Positions 1-8,501 of a stretch of 23,039 bases of DNA are shown piece by piece. Each line of letters begins with the position of its first letter. Positions within the stretch are counted from its first letter, which is position 1. Under the pieces are notes generated by a model, which was not told where the DNA came from, did not search any database, and worked only from the letters and a program-made list of their open reading frames with translations. Both the position numbers and the translations under genes were made by a program. Source of the DNA: a virus; the IMG/VR virus record IMGVR_UViG_3300044621_002460, positions 1 to 23,039 of that record. The stretch is one strand, 5' to 3'.

Positions 1-3000
1 CTGTAGCACTCTTATTAATTTCTTCTTGTACTGTCAGATACCCTTTAGAGTTGATAGTCAAATCAGCGACATTCTCGGAAGCATCTCTTAAAGTGCGTTC
101 TAATGCACGGGCATCTTCCTCTTGCTGTTGTCTAAATTTCATTGATCTGTCAAGAGCATTGTTTAGATTTTGTTGCTCTTCTAGCTGTCTTGAAAACTCC
201 TCAGCGTTTTGATTGGCTGTTTCAGCGTTGCGAATTTGATCAGCCGCTGCGCCAAGATTACCTGTAGGAAGATTGGGAACGGGAGGTAAATTAGGACTCT
301 GGAAGTTAATCGGATTGTCTTTAAGAACCGGTGGTAAATCGGCATCCCAGAAATTATCTTGATTTTGATTAGGTAAAGTTGGTAATTGGGCTATAGGTGG
401 GGGACTACTATATTCTGGACCACCTTTTCCTTCTTTTGTTTCTTCTTTTGTTAAAACACGGGGAGGCTGTAAAACAGGAACAGAAGTGGGCAAGGGGACA
501 GGAGAAGGGTTAGGTGTGGAGTCTCTAGAACCACCTTGACCGCCGCGACTTGTTTGTTTGCCGTCAAGATCGACAAACATTGAATTAGCTCCTGATTGAA
601 CTACCCAGTTAGCAATTTTTGCAATTTGACTAGGATCAGTAAAAGCGATACAACCTGCGCTGCCAATCTTTAAATCGTCTAAATGGAATCCGATTTGTGA
701 TCTTCCAGTAGAGAATTTTGGTTCGGCTCCTATCCACGCAGGTCCAACAGTTCCTAGTGGAATTTGACTGGGATTATAATTTCTAAACTGTCCAGAATTA
801 AATTGTCGAAGATAGCGAGAAGCGTGGTTAGCGTCAATAGACCAATTACCGTCAGGAAGTGGAGTTTCACTGCCACGAATATTAGTTTTATTTGTGCCAA
901 TTGCAGACTGCGTTGATGGTCTTCCTGTTACTCCTCCGATAACAGTATCAATTATTTTACCATCTTTTATTAAATCAAACCGTAGGATTTCTAGTCCTTC
1001 AGGAGTTTTTTGTCCAGAACGACGAACAAAAATAGTTGAGGAAGTAGAAGCCGATGGAGTGGAGGAAGGTTGTTCATATTTTTTTACAATTTCTTGATAT
1101 TTTCTTGCTAAACTTTCTTTGTTTCTTTCTTTTTGCCCATATCCAGCACCAGGAAAAGATGCCCATTCTTGACGAGCGGCAAATAAAGCACCCACTGCAT
1201 CACCTTTTAAAACTTCATCTAAAGCGCCTCTCATCATAATCCGGCTTATTGCCACTAAATCCTGAGATGTCGGTGAAAAATCTTGTAATCCTAATTTCGC
1301 TTTTTCTTCATCCCACGTCGCTTGCATTATCTGGTATCTTCCAGCAGCGTCAGACCTTAATCCGTTTTTTGAAACTCTTTGTCGTGGATGATCTCTAAAA
1401 GAAACAAATTGTCCATGTCCAAATAAAGTGTTGTATCCTTCATTAGGCATATAATCAGTGCCTTCTGCATAGGCAACAAGATCAAGAAAAGCTCTGATTT
1501 GAGGATTATTCAAATATTGAGATGCTTGCTGTCCGCGAGGGGTTAGTGTAGAGGGTAGCGTGGAAGATGTGGGGAATGTGGAAAATGAAGCAGGCGGCGG
1601 CGGTAAAAACCCTCCCCCATTCCACACAGGAGCAGGGGCGAAATTACCAGGTGCTGGTAGTATCAAACCTTCCTTAGCTTTTCTAATTGCCTCCGCAGTT
1701 TCTTCTATACTTTTTACTAAGTCTTCTCCAGAAGTCTTAATATTTGGGGGAATAGCCACTAACTCAGAATTGATTAATTTAATTGGTTCTGGAAGTGTAT
1801 TAAGATTTGTGACAATATCCTTGATTGATTGGGGAATAAAGCCTAATTCTTTATTGGTTTGTCGGATTAAATCAGCTAGAGTACGATTGAGGTCTTCCTG
1901 AGTCTGTTTAATATCCTCAATCGTTCTTAGTCGGTTTCTTTCAGCCTCTTGCTGTTGCTCTTGTAAGTTACGAATATTTCTTAGGGTAGAGATATAGGAA
2001 GTTTCTATCTCCTCGGTTCGGGATTGGAAGGTGCGTCCGCGACTAGCAATATCAGCTTGTCCCTGTACAAATTCTAGGAAAATGTCACCTAATTCTTTAC
2101 CAGCGTCGCTTGTACCGGGTATTAATAACCGGTTTTTGACTTGCTGCACCCTGATTCTATCGGTTGTATCTAATAGTTGATTTTGGGCATTTAAGAGGTT
2201 CTTATCGAGTTCTCTGACTAAATCACTGTAACTTTCAGATAGGGAACGATTCTCTTTAAATGCTGACAGTTGAGCGTCTTCAATCTGTCTTCTGTAATCC
2301 TCAATCTGACGATTAAAGTCGATTATCTGACGGTCAAGGTTGCGGTAGTAGTCTTGTAGTGATGTTTGTTGCTGTAATAGGTTAGCGCGGGCTTGTTCTA
2401 GGGATAATCGGGTATTATCAACCTCTTGCTGAATCACATTAGGGTCGTCTGACGCACTTTCTAATCGACGATAAGCCTCTCCTAATAATCTCTCTTGGTT
2501 GCGAACTTCTGATAAGGCATCCTGATAGGAAGCGGCTGGCCCCCCAAAGGGTAATTGCCTTAAAGTAGCAATTCTCTCGTTGACATTGGCACCGACTATT
2601 GATGCTTGTCTGGCATTTCTTGCGCGCTCTCGTCTAGCGTTAGCAATTTCTAGTTCTGTATCAACAATTGATTTATCAATAGTTAAAGTTTGTCGTCTAA
2701 TAGATGCTTGCTGTTTAGCTGTTTCTAATACCTGGTTTAATTCAAAAGGCGCTTGATCTCCCAACTGTTGTAACCGATCACCTATAGCTTCTGGTGACAC
2801 ACTTCCCTGCTGTAATGCTGTTCTAAAATCTATTCCATTTAATTCAGGCATTAACTCAGTTATTCGCTGATTAATTTGATCTGTTAGGGTGTTTTGTAAT
2901 TCTTTTTCTTTAGTTGCCAGTAATCCATTAAGCGAATTAAACTGATCCTTGACAATAGATAGGCTCTGTTCTCTAACGGTCAAGTCTATTTCAAACGGCT

Positions 3001-6000
3001 TCAGGTTCCCAGATAAAACTTGTCGTTTAATATCTGTTTCAGACAAAATAGTTCGACCACTAGAGACAAATTCAATATTAGATAAAGCTCTTGCTACTTT
3101 ATTTATTTGTTCTGTTAATCGTTGATAGTTGACTAAATTCTCTTTGACTGCTTCGTTATATTTTTCTTGCGATTCTTTTAATTTTCTAAGTTGAACTTCA
3201 GTAATTTCTAGCTGGATACTAGCATTATCTTTTTGAGAATTAGAAGACTCTGGATCATCTAAAACTTTTTTAATTGCTGTAATTCTTTCTTCTGTAGATG
3301 CTATCTCATTAACAATAAGCCCAATTTGAGGAAAGTATTTTTCCGTTAAAGCTTGTATTTCTTTGTTTACTTTCGCAATTTCTTGACGAACAGATGTAGC
3401 TTTTTTAACATCAGCATCTCCACTAGCTATGATTTCATCTATCTTGAGGTCTTTCGCTTTTTGTCGCAATGTGTCAAGTTTACCTGTAAATTCGGTAATC
3501 TTTGTATCACTAAATGTGTCAGTTGATAATTTTAAGATTTGTGTTGTATTACTTAGTCCCCCCGCAGTAAACTCTAAACTTTTATCTCTTTCTCTGTTGT
3601 TTTTAAATTGCTGAATTGCGGTTGCACTATCAGTTACAACAGTAGAAGCTTTAGGTATAGGTAAAGGTTTTTCTAGTAATCGTCTCAATTCTTGTAACGA
3701 TTCTTGAGTTGATTTAAGGGATCGTTTAGACTCTTCGGAGCCTGCGTTGATGTATTGATAAAGCCCTTTAAAAGCTTCCATTACACCAAAGACTAAAGCA
3801 GTCCATCCTAGCCCTTTAACAAATCCTATACCTATTTGTGCAATTGATGCTTTTGTAGATGCTGCGGTAACTCCTAGTGCTTTTAGCCCTAACTTTAAAA
3901 GACCAAGCCTGTGTAACATTTGAACAAATACACCCGATACGACAATCCCCATCGAAACAAAAGTAGCTACAATTTTATCTCCATGATCCTCTAAAGTCCT
4001 AAGTCCACTGATAACTGTAGGTATCCCTAATTTAGCCACTTCTAATAAAGGTTTCCCCATTTCTACGCGAAGCAAGTTTAATTGATTTTCAAGTTTTGCA
4101 ACTTGAGCAAAAGCCGTGTCATTAATTACATTAATCCCTCCTGCTGATTCTAAAGTAGTTTGAGTTGCAAATTTCGACAAAAATTCATCTGATGCTACTG
4201 ATCCAGACTCAATTAATTTAATAAATTCTTGAGACGTTACACCATAAGCTCTAGCGGCAATCTGTAACGCGCCTGGCATTGCTTCACCTAACTGAGAGTT
4301 AAGTTCTTCCATTGAAACACGACCTTTACTAGCTATTTGAGTAATAGCTAGTAAAGCTCTGTCTTGCTGTTGGGAATTAGCACCTCTAGTAGCCAATCCT
4401 AATGTTATTCCTTCAAAAATTTTATCTTTTTGAAACTCTAGTGAAGTGTTCATTACAGCAGCACTAAACTGCTGATAGTTTTTGGCAGAAGACAAAAAAG
4501 ATGTTCCAAGTTTATCTGCTTGTACTTTTAGCCTAGATAAAGCAGACTCAGCGTCGTCTGTGGTTAAGGATAAAGCCATTTCTAACCGCTCTGCTTCAAT
4601 TGCTGTTTGAAAAGCTTCTTTTCCAAATTTATTTAATAAACCAACAGTTGATTCAAGAACGTTAAAACCAACCATACCTAATATTGCGTTTCTTATTAGT
4701 CCAGCAACTTTCTTAATTGGTTCTGGTAATTTATCAAGTGATCTTTCAACTTTATCAGCAATGGTGCTAAATTGCTCTAACTTACTTTTACTTTTAAAAT
4801 CATCAATTTTATCAAGAATCCCTCCAATATTAAAAACTTTTCTCCCTACCTGTTTAATATTTGTTTTTATTGTTTCACGGTTTAGGGGTTGCATTTGTTT
4901 AGCAGATTCTTCCATCTCCCATTGTCTAAACTTTACTTCACTTCTTACATTACTAGGAAGTGCATTAAAAATTCTTTTCCCTGCTTTTTGGACATTAGTT
5001 TTTAAAGATTCACGGTCTAAGGATTTTACTTTCCCGACAAAATCTTTTATCTCTATCTCCTTAAATTTTAATTCAGTTTTTATTCCATCTAGTCCTAGTA
5101 TTAAACCTCTTTTGATGTCACGACCAATTCGCATCATAACTTTTGATGGAGATTGAATCTCAAGTGTATCTCTAATTGTTTTCGGTAAGGTTAAAGCAAT
5201 TTCCCGCATTTCCGCATCTAAATCACCAGACTCGCTTTTAATTCCTATTTTTATCCCTTCTATAATGTCAGAGCCAAGTCCTTTAGTCTTATTTTTATTT
5301 GCTAAAACAGGATTTAAGCTTAAGATTAGTTTCTCTAAATTAGCCTCTATTAACTCTTTATTCCCACCAGAAGCTATTGATTTTGCCGATTGTTCTATAG
5401 CCTTTGCGAATAGAGTTTTAAAGCCTACTGTAGTAGTATCGACACCAGTTTTCTGAATTTGTTGAATTAGTCCTGATTTAATAGGAGATAATTCTTTTAT
5501 ACCAATTGTTTCTTGAGCAGTCTGAACTTTTTTTCCTGTACTACTTAAGTATCCTTTTGCAGACTGAACAGAAGCACCGACTCCCCCAGAAGCTATAGAA
5601 GTGGGCTGTCCAGCTTCTTTGAGTAATTTTAGTATGTCTTCTAAATCAGAAGAGGCTTGTTCTTTGGCAATTAATATTTCATTAGCTACTTTTTTTGCTT
5701 GGTCTAATTCACCAGAATCTATTAATGTTTTTAATTTTTGATAACGATCACTAAACCATTTTCTAATTGCGTCAGATTGAGCCTGTGCTTTAACAATATC
5801 AGCAGATGCAGGATTACTTTGAATTAAAGACTTTAGGTCTTTTGTCTGTTTAGACAGCGACACAAGTTCTTTTTCTTTAACACCTATATTGCTACTAACA
5901 ATATTGTTGGTTGTTATATTTTTAGACGGGTTATTTTTTGAACTAATACTAGGAATCTCAAACGATTTCTCTTCAGTGCCTAATTTAATGTTAGGAATAT

Positions 6001-8056
6001 TGGTTGCTACTATACTATCAACTTTTAAATGTTCTAAAGGTTTTGTAGCTTCTTTGACTTCTTTTAGCTGTGTTTCAATAGCTACTAATTCTCTTTGCTT
6101 TAATTGCAAAGATGACATATCAAATAGTTCTAATTGATCAGGAATATCTTCAATATTTTCCTGTAATTTATCAACTTCTTTATTCAATATCTTGATAATT
6201 TCTGCGTTTTCGAGGTAGTCAGAAGAAGAATGTGACGCAATATCGGAAATAACTTGACTTTGCTTGGATACATCTGATGCCCCCATAGTTTGTTCTGCTA
6301 GTCTAATAGGGTCATTTTCTCCTATATAACGAGAAAAATTATCCATTTGAGTAGTCCCGACCATTGACGGGGTAGCTATTGCTACCCCTTTTATATTTTC
6401 AATACCAGCTTGGTTTGCTAATCTAGTCGCACCTTCAGAAACAAAACCCCCAGCAGAATAACCAAGTAAATCAATTTGAGCATTAGGATTTAATTCTCTA
6501 GCCTTGATAACTGCAGCAAGCATTGAAACTGAATCTTCGTTAGTCCCTGACAATCCTTGCCCCACTGTTTGAGCGGCTGCTTCACCAGCCCATTTCAAAG
6601 GATTATCTTTAATGGATGTACTTAAATCAGTTGCTTTATTAGCAATAGGGATAACTAAAACCCCATCTTCTAGTTTTGGTTGAAGATTTTCAGCAATTTC
6701 TTTGCTTCCTTCTCCCTGTTTACCAGCAAAACCCCCAGAAACAAAAACTATTTTTTTTGCTTCACTTACAGCTTTTTCGTCTAGTTGGACTGTTGCTGAT
6801 TGTTTTCTAGCTTTTGCGATAGACTCACCTGATTTTAGTTCTTTTCTTGCATTAGCAAAAGTATCGATAGGAGACATTGCAACTTGTCTCATTGAATCAG
6901 ATACTTTTAGCAATTGTTCTGCTAACTCTTGTGCTTTACTAGGGTCTTGAGTATTATAAAATTCAATGGCTAACTTTTTTAATTCTGCCATTTCTTCTTT
7001 TGTTCTTTTAGTTGCGTCTGCTATAGCCTCAGAACCTTTTTGTGCCGATTCAGTTTCTAAATGCTCGTTTAATACTGTTTTGCCTTTTCTAACTGTTTTC
7101 CCAGCAAGCTTACCGAGATCGGATCCACCAGTTTCGTACAAGTTTGTTCCTGCTTCTTTGTCAAAAGCTTTAATATTATTCCTGGTAAATATATCCGCGT
7201 AAGTGTAAGCCGCGCCTTCTGAATAGCTCTTTAAAAAGTTGGCAGGCATTGACATTACTGCACTGACAAAATTCTTTCTAGTTTCAACAACTTTTAGTAT
7301 TGCTGGTAATACTGCTGACAAAATTTTGGTCAATGATCCTGACAAAATTTGCGACAATAACTCCACGGCCACCATCGCACTAAACCCACCACCTCGAATA
7401 TTGGGTCTTTGAGATATATTTTGCTGCTCTGGTGCAACAGGTCTTTGAGATATATTTTGCTGTTCTGTTGTAACAGGTATTGTCTTGATTTGAGTTTGTT
7501 TATGCTGTTGATCAAGTTTTGTTAGATTTTGATTACTTGTTGTTATTGATACGTTTTGATTGGCTTTTTTTCTTGTTTTTTCTTGTGCAATATTTGTTTT
7601 TTCGTGGTCTTTTTGAAGTTTTGTAAGATTTTGACTGTCTGTTGTTGGCTTAATAGTAGTTTCTTTAGAAGACTCAATGACTTGATTTTGTAAAGCAAGA
7701 GTTTCTTCTAATTGTTTTTGAAGTGCCAATAATTCTGTGTCATCAACTTGAACTTTAATGACTTTCTTATTAAATTCATCGATGCGTTTTTCTGTAACAG
7801 TTAAATACTCGTTTAATGCTTCTAATGCAACGTGATTGACTTTAGGAGCAATAATCTTTTTATTAAGTTTATCATAATGATTCTCTTTGTCCGTTAGATG
7901 CTGGTTCAAGGCATCTAACGGACGGTGATCGACCTTGGGAGTAATAACTTTTTGCTCTAAGGAAGAAAGCTGATCTTTAGCCGATTTGATACCGCTATCA
8001 TATTGGGCTGTATTTAGCCCTAGACCGATTTCTAAAGTACCAAGTGATAAAGACAC
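1..8056 (-). CDS. Phage tail tape measure protein with embedded hydrolase and cell-wall enzyme domains (3' end outside window)
   Basis: One open frame from a GTG at 8056 to the left edge gives at least 2685 residues. The GTG shares a base with the preceding stop (TAGTG) and follows a GGAG ribosome site by 8 bases. Domains in order: N-terminal repeats and coiled coil (about 1-230, including a 12-residue tandem repeat); an alpha/beta-hydrolase segment (about 433-615); an IQSPSKVM..GLILGL segment typical of tape measures (about 960-990); a tape-measure core with GRVSMEELNSQLGEAMPGAL (about 1240-1265), as in TIGR02675-type proteins; hydrophobic stretches (about 1360-1440); long coiled coils (about 1450-2100); a lambda-R-like lysozyme (about 2180-2325); an L,D-transpeptidase-like domain (about 2340-2500); then a proline-rich linker and more coiled coil. 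Tape measures set tail length and enter the host envelope at infection. Position after the chaperone pair is canonical. The tape measure call is very secure; the enzyme activities are inferred from motifs. Confidence 0.95.
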   Translation of the reverse strand, partial: MSLSLGTLEIGLGLNTAQYDSGIKSAKDQLSSLEQKVITPKVDHRPLDALNQHLTDKENHYDKLNKKIIAPKVNHVALEALNEYLTVTEKRIDEFNKKVIKVQVDDTELLALQKQLEETLALQNQVIESSKETTIKPTTDSQNLTKLQKDHEKTNIAQEKTRKKANQNVSITTSNQNLTKLDQQHKQTQIKTIPVTTEQQNISQRPVAPEQQNISQRPNIRGGGFSAMVAVELLSQILSGSLTKILSAVLPAILKVVETRKNFVSAVMSMPANFLKSYSEGAAYTYADIFTRNNIKAFDKEAGTNLYETGGSDLGKLAGKTVRKGKTVLNEHLETESAQKGSEAIADATKRTKEEMAELKKLAIEFYNTQDPSKAQELAEQLLKVSDSMRQVAMSPIDTFANARKELKSGESIAKARKQSATVQLDEKAVSEAKKIVFVSGGFAGKQGEGSKEIAENLQPKLEDGVLVIPIANKATDLSTSIKDNPLKWAGEAAAQTVGQGLSGTNEDSVSMLAAVIKARELNPNAQIDLLGYSAGGFVSEGATRLANQAGIENIKGVAIATPSMVGTTQMDNFSRYIGENDPIRLAEQTMGASDVSKQSQVISDIASHSSSDYLENAEIIKILNKEVDKLQENIEDIPDQLELFDMSSLQLKQRELVAIETQLKEVKEATKPLEHLKVDSIVATNIPNIKLGTEEKSFEIPSISSKNNPSKNITTNNIVSSNIGVKEKELVSLSKQTKDLKSLIQSNPASADIVKAQAQSDAIRKWFSDRYQKLKTLIDSGELDQAKKVANEILIAKEQASSDLEDILKLLKEAGQPTSIASGGVGASVQSAKGYLSSTGKKVQTAQETIGIKELSPIKSGLIQQIQKTGVDTTTVGFKTLFAKAIEQSAKSIASGGNKELIEANLEKLILSLNPVLANKNKTKGLGSDIIEGIKIGIKSESGDLDAEMREIALTLPKTIRDTLEIQSPSKVMMRIGRDIKRGLILGLDGIKTELKFKEIEIKDFVGKVKSLDRESLKTNVQKAGKRIFNALPSNVRSEVKFRQWEMEESAKQMQPLNRETIKTNIKQVGRKVFNIGGILDKIDDFKSKSKLEQFSTIADKVERSLDKLPEPIKKVAGLIRNAILGMVGFNVLESTVGLLNKFGKEAFQTAIEAERLEMALSLTTDDAESALSRLKVQADKLGTSFLSSAKNYQQFSAAVMNTSLEFQKDKIFEGITLGLATRGANSQQQDRALLAITQIASKGRVSMEELNSQLGEAMPGALQIAARAYGVTSQEFIKLIESGSVASDEFLSKFATQTTLESAGGINVINDTAFAQVAKLENQLNLLRVEMGKPLLEVAKLGIPTVISGLRTLEDHGDKIVATFVSMGIVVSGVFVQMLHRLGLLKLGLKALGVTAASTKASIAQIGIGFVKGLGWTALVFGVMEAFKGLYQYINAGSEESKRSLKSTQESLQELRRLLEKPLPIPKASTVVTDSATAIQQFKNNRERDKSLEFTAGGLSNTTQILKLSTDTFSDTKITEFTGKLDTLRQKAKDLKIDEIIASGDADVKKATSVRQEIAKVNKEIQALTEKYFPQIGLIVNEIASTEERITAIKKVLDDPESSNSQKDNASIQLEITEVQLRKLKESQEKYNEAVKENLVNYQRLTEQINKVARALSNIEFVSSGRTILSETDIKRQVLSGNLKPFEIDLTVREQSLSIVKDQFNSLNGLLATKEKELQNTLTDQINQRITELMPELNGIDFRTALQQGSVSPEAIGDRLQQLGDQAPFELNQVLETAKQQASIRRQTLTIDKSIVDTELEIANARRERARNARQASIVGANVNERIATLRQLPFGGPAASYQDALSEVRNQERLLGEAYRRLESASDDPNVIQQEVDNTRLSLEQARANLLQQQTSLQDYYRNLDRQIIDFNRQIEDYRRQIEDAQLSAFKENRSLSESYSDLVRELDKNLLNAQNQLLDTTDRIRVQQVKNRLLIPGTSDAGKELGDIFLEFVQGQADIASRGRTFQSRTEEIETSYISTLRNIRNLQEQQQEAERNRLRTIEDIKQTQEDLNRTLADLIRQTNKELGFIPQSIKDIVTNLNTLPEPIKLINSELVAIPPNIKTSGEDLVKSIEETAEAIRKAKEGLILPAPGNFAPAPVWNGGGFLPPPPASFSTFPTSSTLPSTLTPRGQQASQYLNNPQIRAFLDLVAYAEGTDYMPNEGYNTLFGHGQFVSFRDHPRQRVSKNGLRSDAAGRYQIMQATWDEEKAKLGLQDFSPTSQDLVAISRIMMRGALDEVLKGDAVGALFAARQEWASFPGAGYGQKERNKESLARKYQEIVKKYEQPSSTPSASTSSTIFVRRSGQKTPEGLEILRFDLIKDGKIIDTVIGGVTGRPSTQSAIGTNKTNIRGSETPLPDGNWSIDANHASRYLRQFNSGQFRNYNPSQIPLGTVGPAWIGAEPKFSTGRSQIGFHLDDLKIGSAGCIAFTDPSQIAKIANWVVQSGANSMFVDLDGKQTSRGGQGGSRDSTPNPSPVPLPTSVPVLQPPRVLTKEETKEGKGGPEYSSPPPIAQLPTLPNQNQDNFWDADLPPVLKDNPINFQSPNLPPVPNLPTGNLGAAADQIRNAETANQNAEEFSRQLEEQQNLNNALDRSMKFRQQQEEDARALERTLRDASENVADLTINSKGYLTVQEEINKSAT
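562..1040 (-). other. L,D-transpeptidase-like (YkuD-type) domain inside the tape measure protein
   Basis: Residues about 2340-2500 of the tape measure protein. An N-terminal strand pattern LRFDLIKDGKIIDTVIGGVTG followed by TPLPDGNWSI resembles the start of L,D-transpeptidase domains. The active-site segment is IGFHLDDLKIGSAGCI, with His2458 and Cys2469 in an S-x-G-C motif. The His-to-Cys spacing is shorter than the classical H-x(14-17)-SHGC, so it may belong to a divergent branch that cuts or exchanges peptidoglycan cross-links rather than a standard YkuD enzyme. Confidence 0.72.
1085..1515 (-). other. Lambda-R-like lysozyme/lytic transglycosylase domain inside the tape measure protein
   Basis: Residues about 2182-2325 of the tape measure protein match phage lambda endolysin R along its length by eye: FLDLVAYAEGTD (catalytic Glu expected at 2198), RDHPRQRV, AAGRYQIM, LGLQDFSPTSQD, RGALDEVLKGD and WASFPGAGYGQ. 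Lambda R cleaves the MurNAc-GlcNAc bond of peptidoglycan, forming a 1,6-anhydro product. In a tape measure this would open the wall during DNA injection rather than lyse the cell (inference). Confidence 0.9.
6212..6760 (-). other. Alpha/beta-hydrolase (lipase/esterase-like) domain inside the tape measure protein
   Basis: Residues about 433-615 of the tape measure protein. A beta strand plus possible oxyanion loop (KKIVFVSGGFAG, 434-445) is followed by a nucleophile elbow IDLLGYSAGG with Ser534 in G-x-S-x-G. A candidate acid sits in GENDPIRL (Asp582) and a candidate base in ASHSSSDYL (His609). The order Ser, Asp, His and the spacings of 48 and 27 residues fit the fold. Substrate is unknown; a membrane lipid or ester is an inference. 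The domain lies upstream of the tape-measure core. Confidence 0.75.
7404..7475. repeat. 36-bp in-frame tandem repeat in the tape measure gene
   Basis: Two adjacent 36-base units (7404-7439 and 7440-7475) differ at three positions. Each encodes a 12-residue unit ending EQQNISQRP, in a low-complexity Gln-rich linker just before the first hydrophobic part of the protein. This is probably a recent slippage duplication. Confidence 0.8.
7889..7923. repeat. 13-bp perfect inverted repeat near the 5' end of the tape measure gene
   Basis: Arms gtccgttagatgc (7889-7901) and gcatctaacggac (7911-7923) are exact complements around a 9-base loop. The hairpin falls 45 to 56 codons into the tape measure frame. 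There is no U-tract on either strand, so it is not a simple intrinsic terminator. Confidence 0.6.
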
Positions 8057-8412
8057 TAGCTTTTCTCCCCTACTAATTGAATTATTTCGTCGTATAGTCC
8101 GCAATCGACTATTATTTGAGTGGCGAAGACTGGCACTTGTCCAGCTTTCATGGCTTCTAACAGGATTTGAGCGGTTTCTTGATCAAGAAAATATTTTTTA
8201 TTTTCTTTAAACCGGAAAGGAAGAAAATCACTGGGTTTTGGAGGTTGAGACTGTGATTTTTCTTTTGATTGAGCCATTAAGTAAATGTTAACCATGGCGG
8301 CAATCTGACTGACTGTGTCTGATAGTGAATTAATCTCTTCACATTTGACTTTATTAATCCCTGAATATTTTTTTAGGATTAACCAGCCTGGCCACTCTTC
8401 CCACTCTTCCAT
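8056..8412 (-). CDS. Tail assembly chaperone T-like extension, probably made by -1 frameshift
   Basis: The 118-residue frame starting at ATG 8412 ends one base into the tape measure start. The same frame is open upstream without a stop to at least 8508, where it meets the slippery site at the end of the upstream gene. A -1 shift there would give a fusion of about 410 residues, the arrangement of lambda G/GT, whose T part contacts the tape measure protein during tail assembly. The N-terminal part is Trp-rich (EEWEEWPGW). ATG 8412 has a GGGGA six bases upstream, so separate initiation is also possible. The call rests mainly on position and frame architecture; the sequence itself carries no motif I recognise. 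Confidence 0.8.
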   Translation of the reverse strand: MEEWEEWPGWLILKKYSGINKVKCEEINSLSDTVSQIAAMVNIYLMAQSKEKSQSQPPKPSDFLPFRFKENKKYFLDQETAQILLEAMKAGQVPVFATQIIVDCGLYDEIIQLVGEKS

Positions 8413-8501
8413 AGATAATCCCCATGCACACCATTTGTAATAGATTTCTTCCCAATTAATGGGGTTAGCGATTGCTTCTAACCGCGCATCAATTGCGTCA
8501 T

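Noticed and set aside
894-7202. Several plus-strand open frames of 60-130 codons
   Set aside because: They all lie opposite the continuous tape measure frame, have no ribosome sites and give low-complexity translations; they are shadows.
7330-7515. Minus-strand 61-codon frame within the tape measure gene
   Set aside because: It is an alternative frame over the tandem repeat and Gln-rich linker; the main frame is open throughout.
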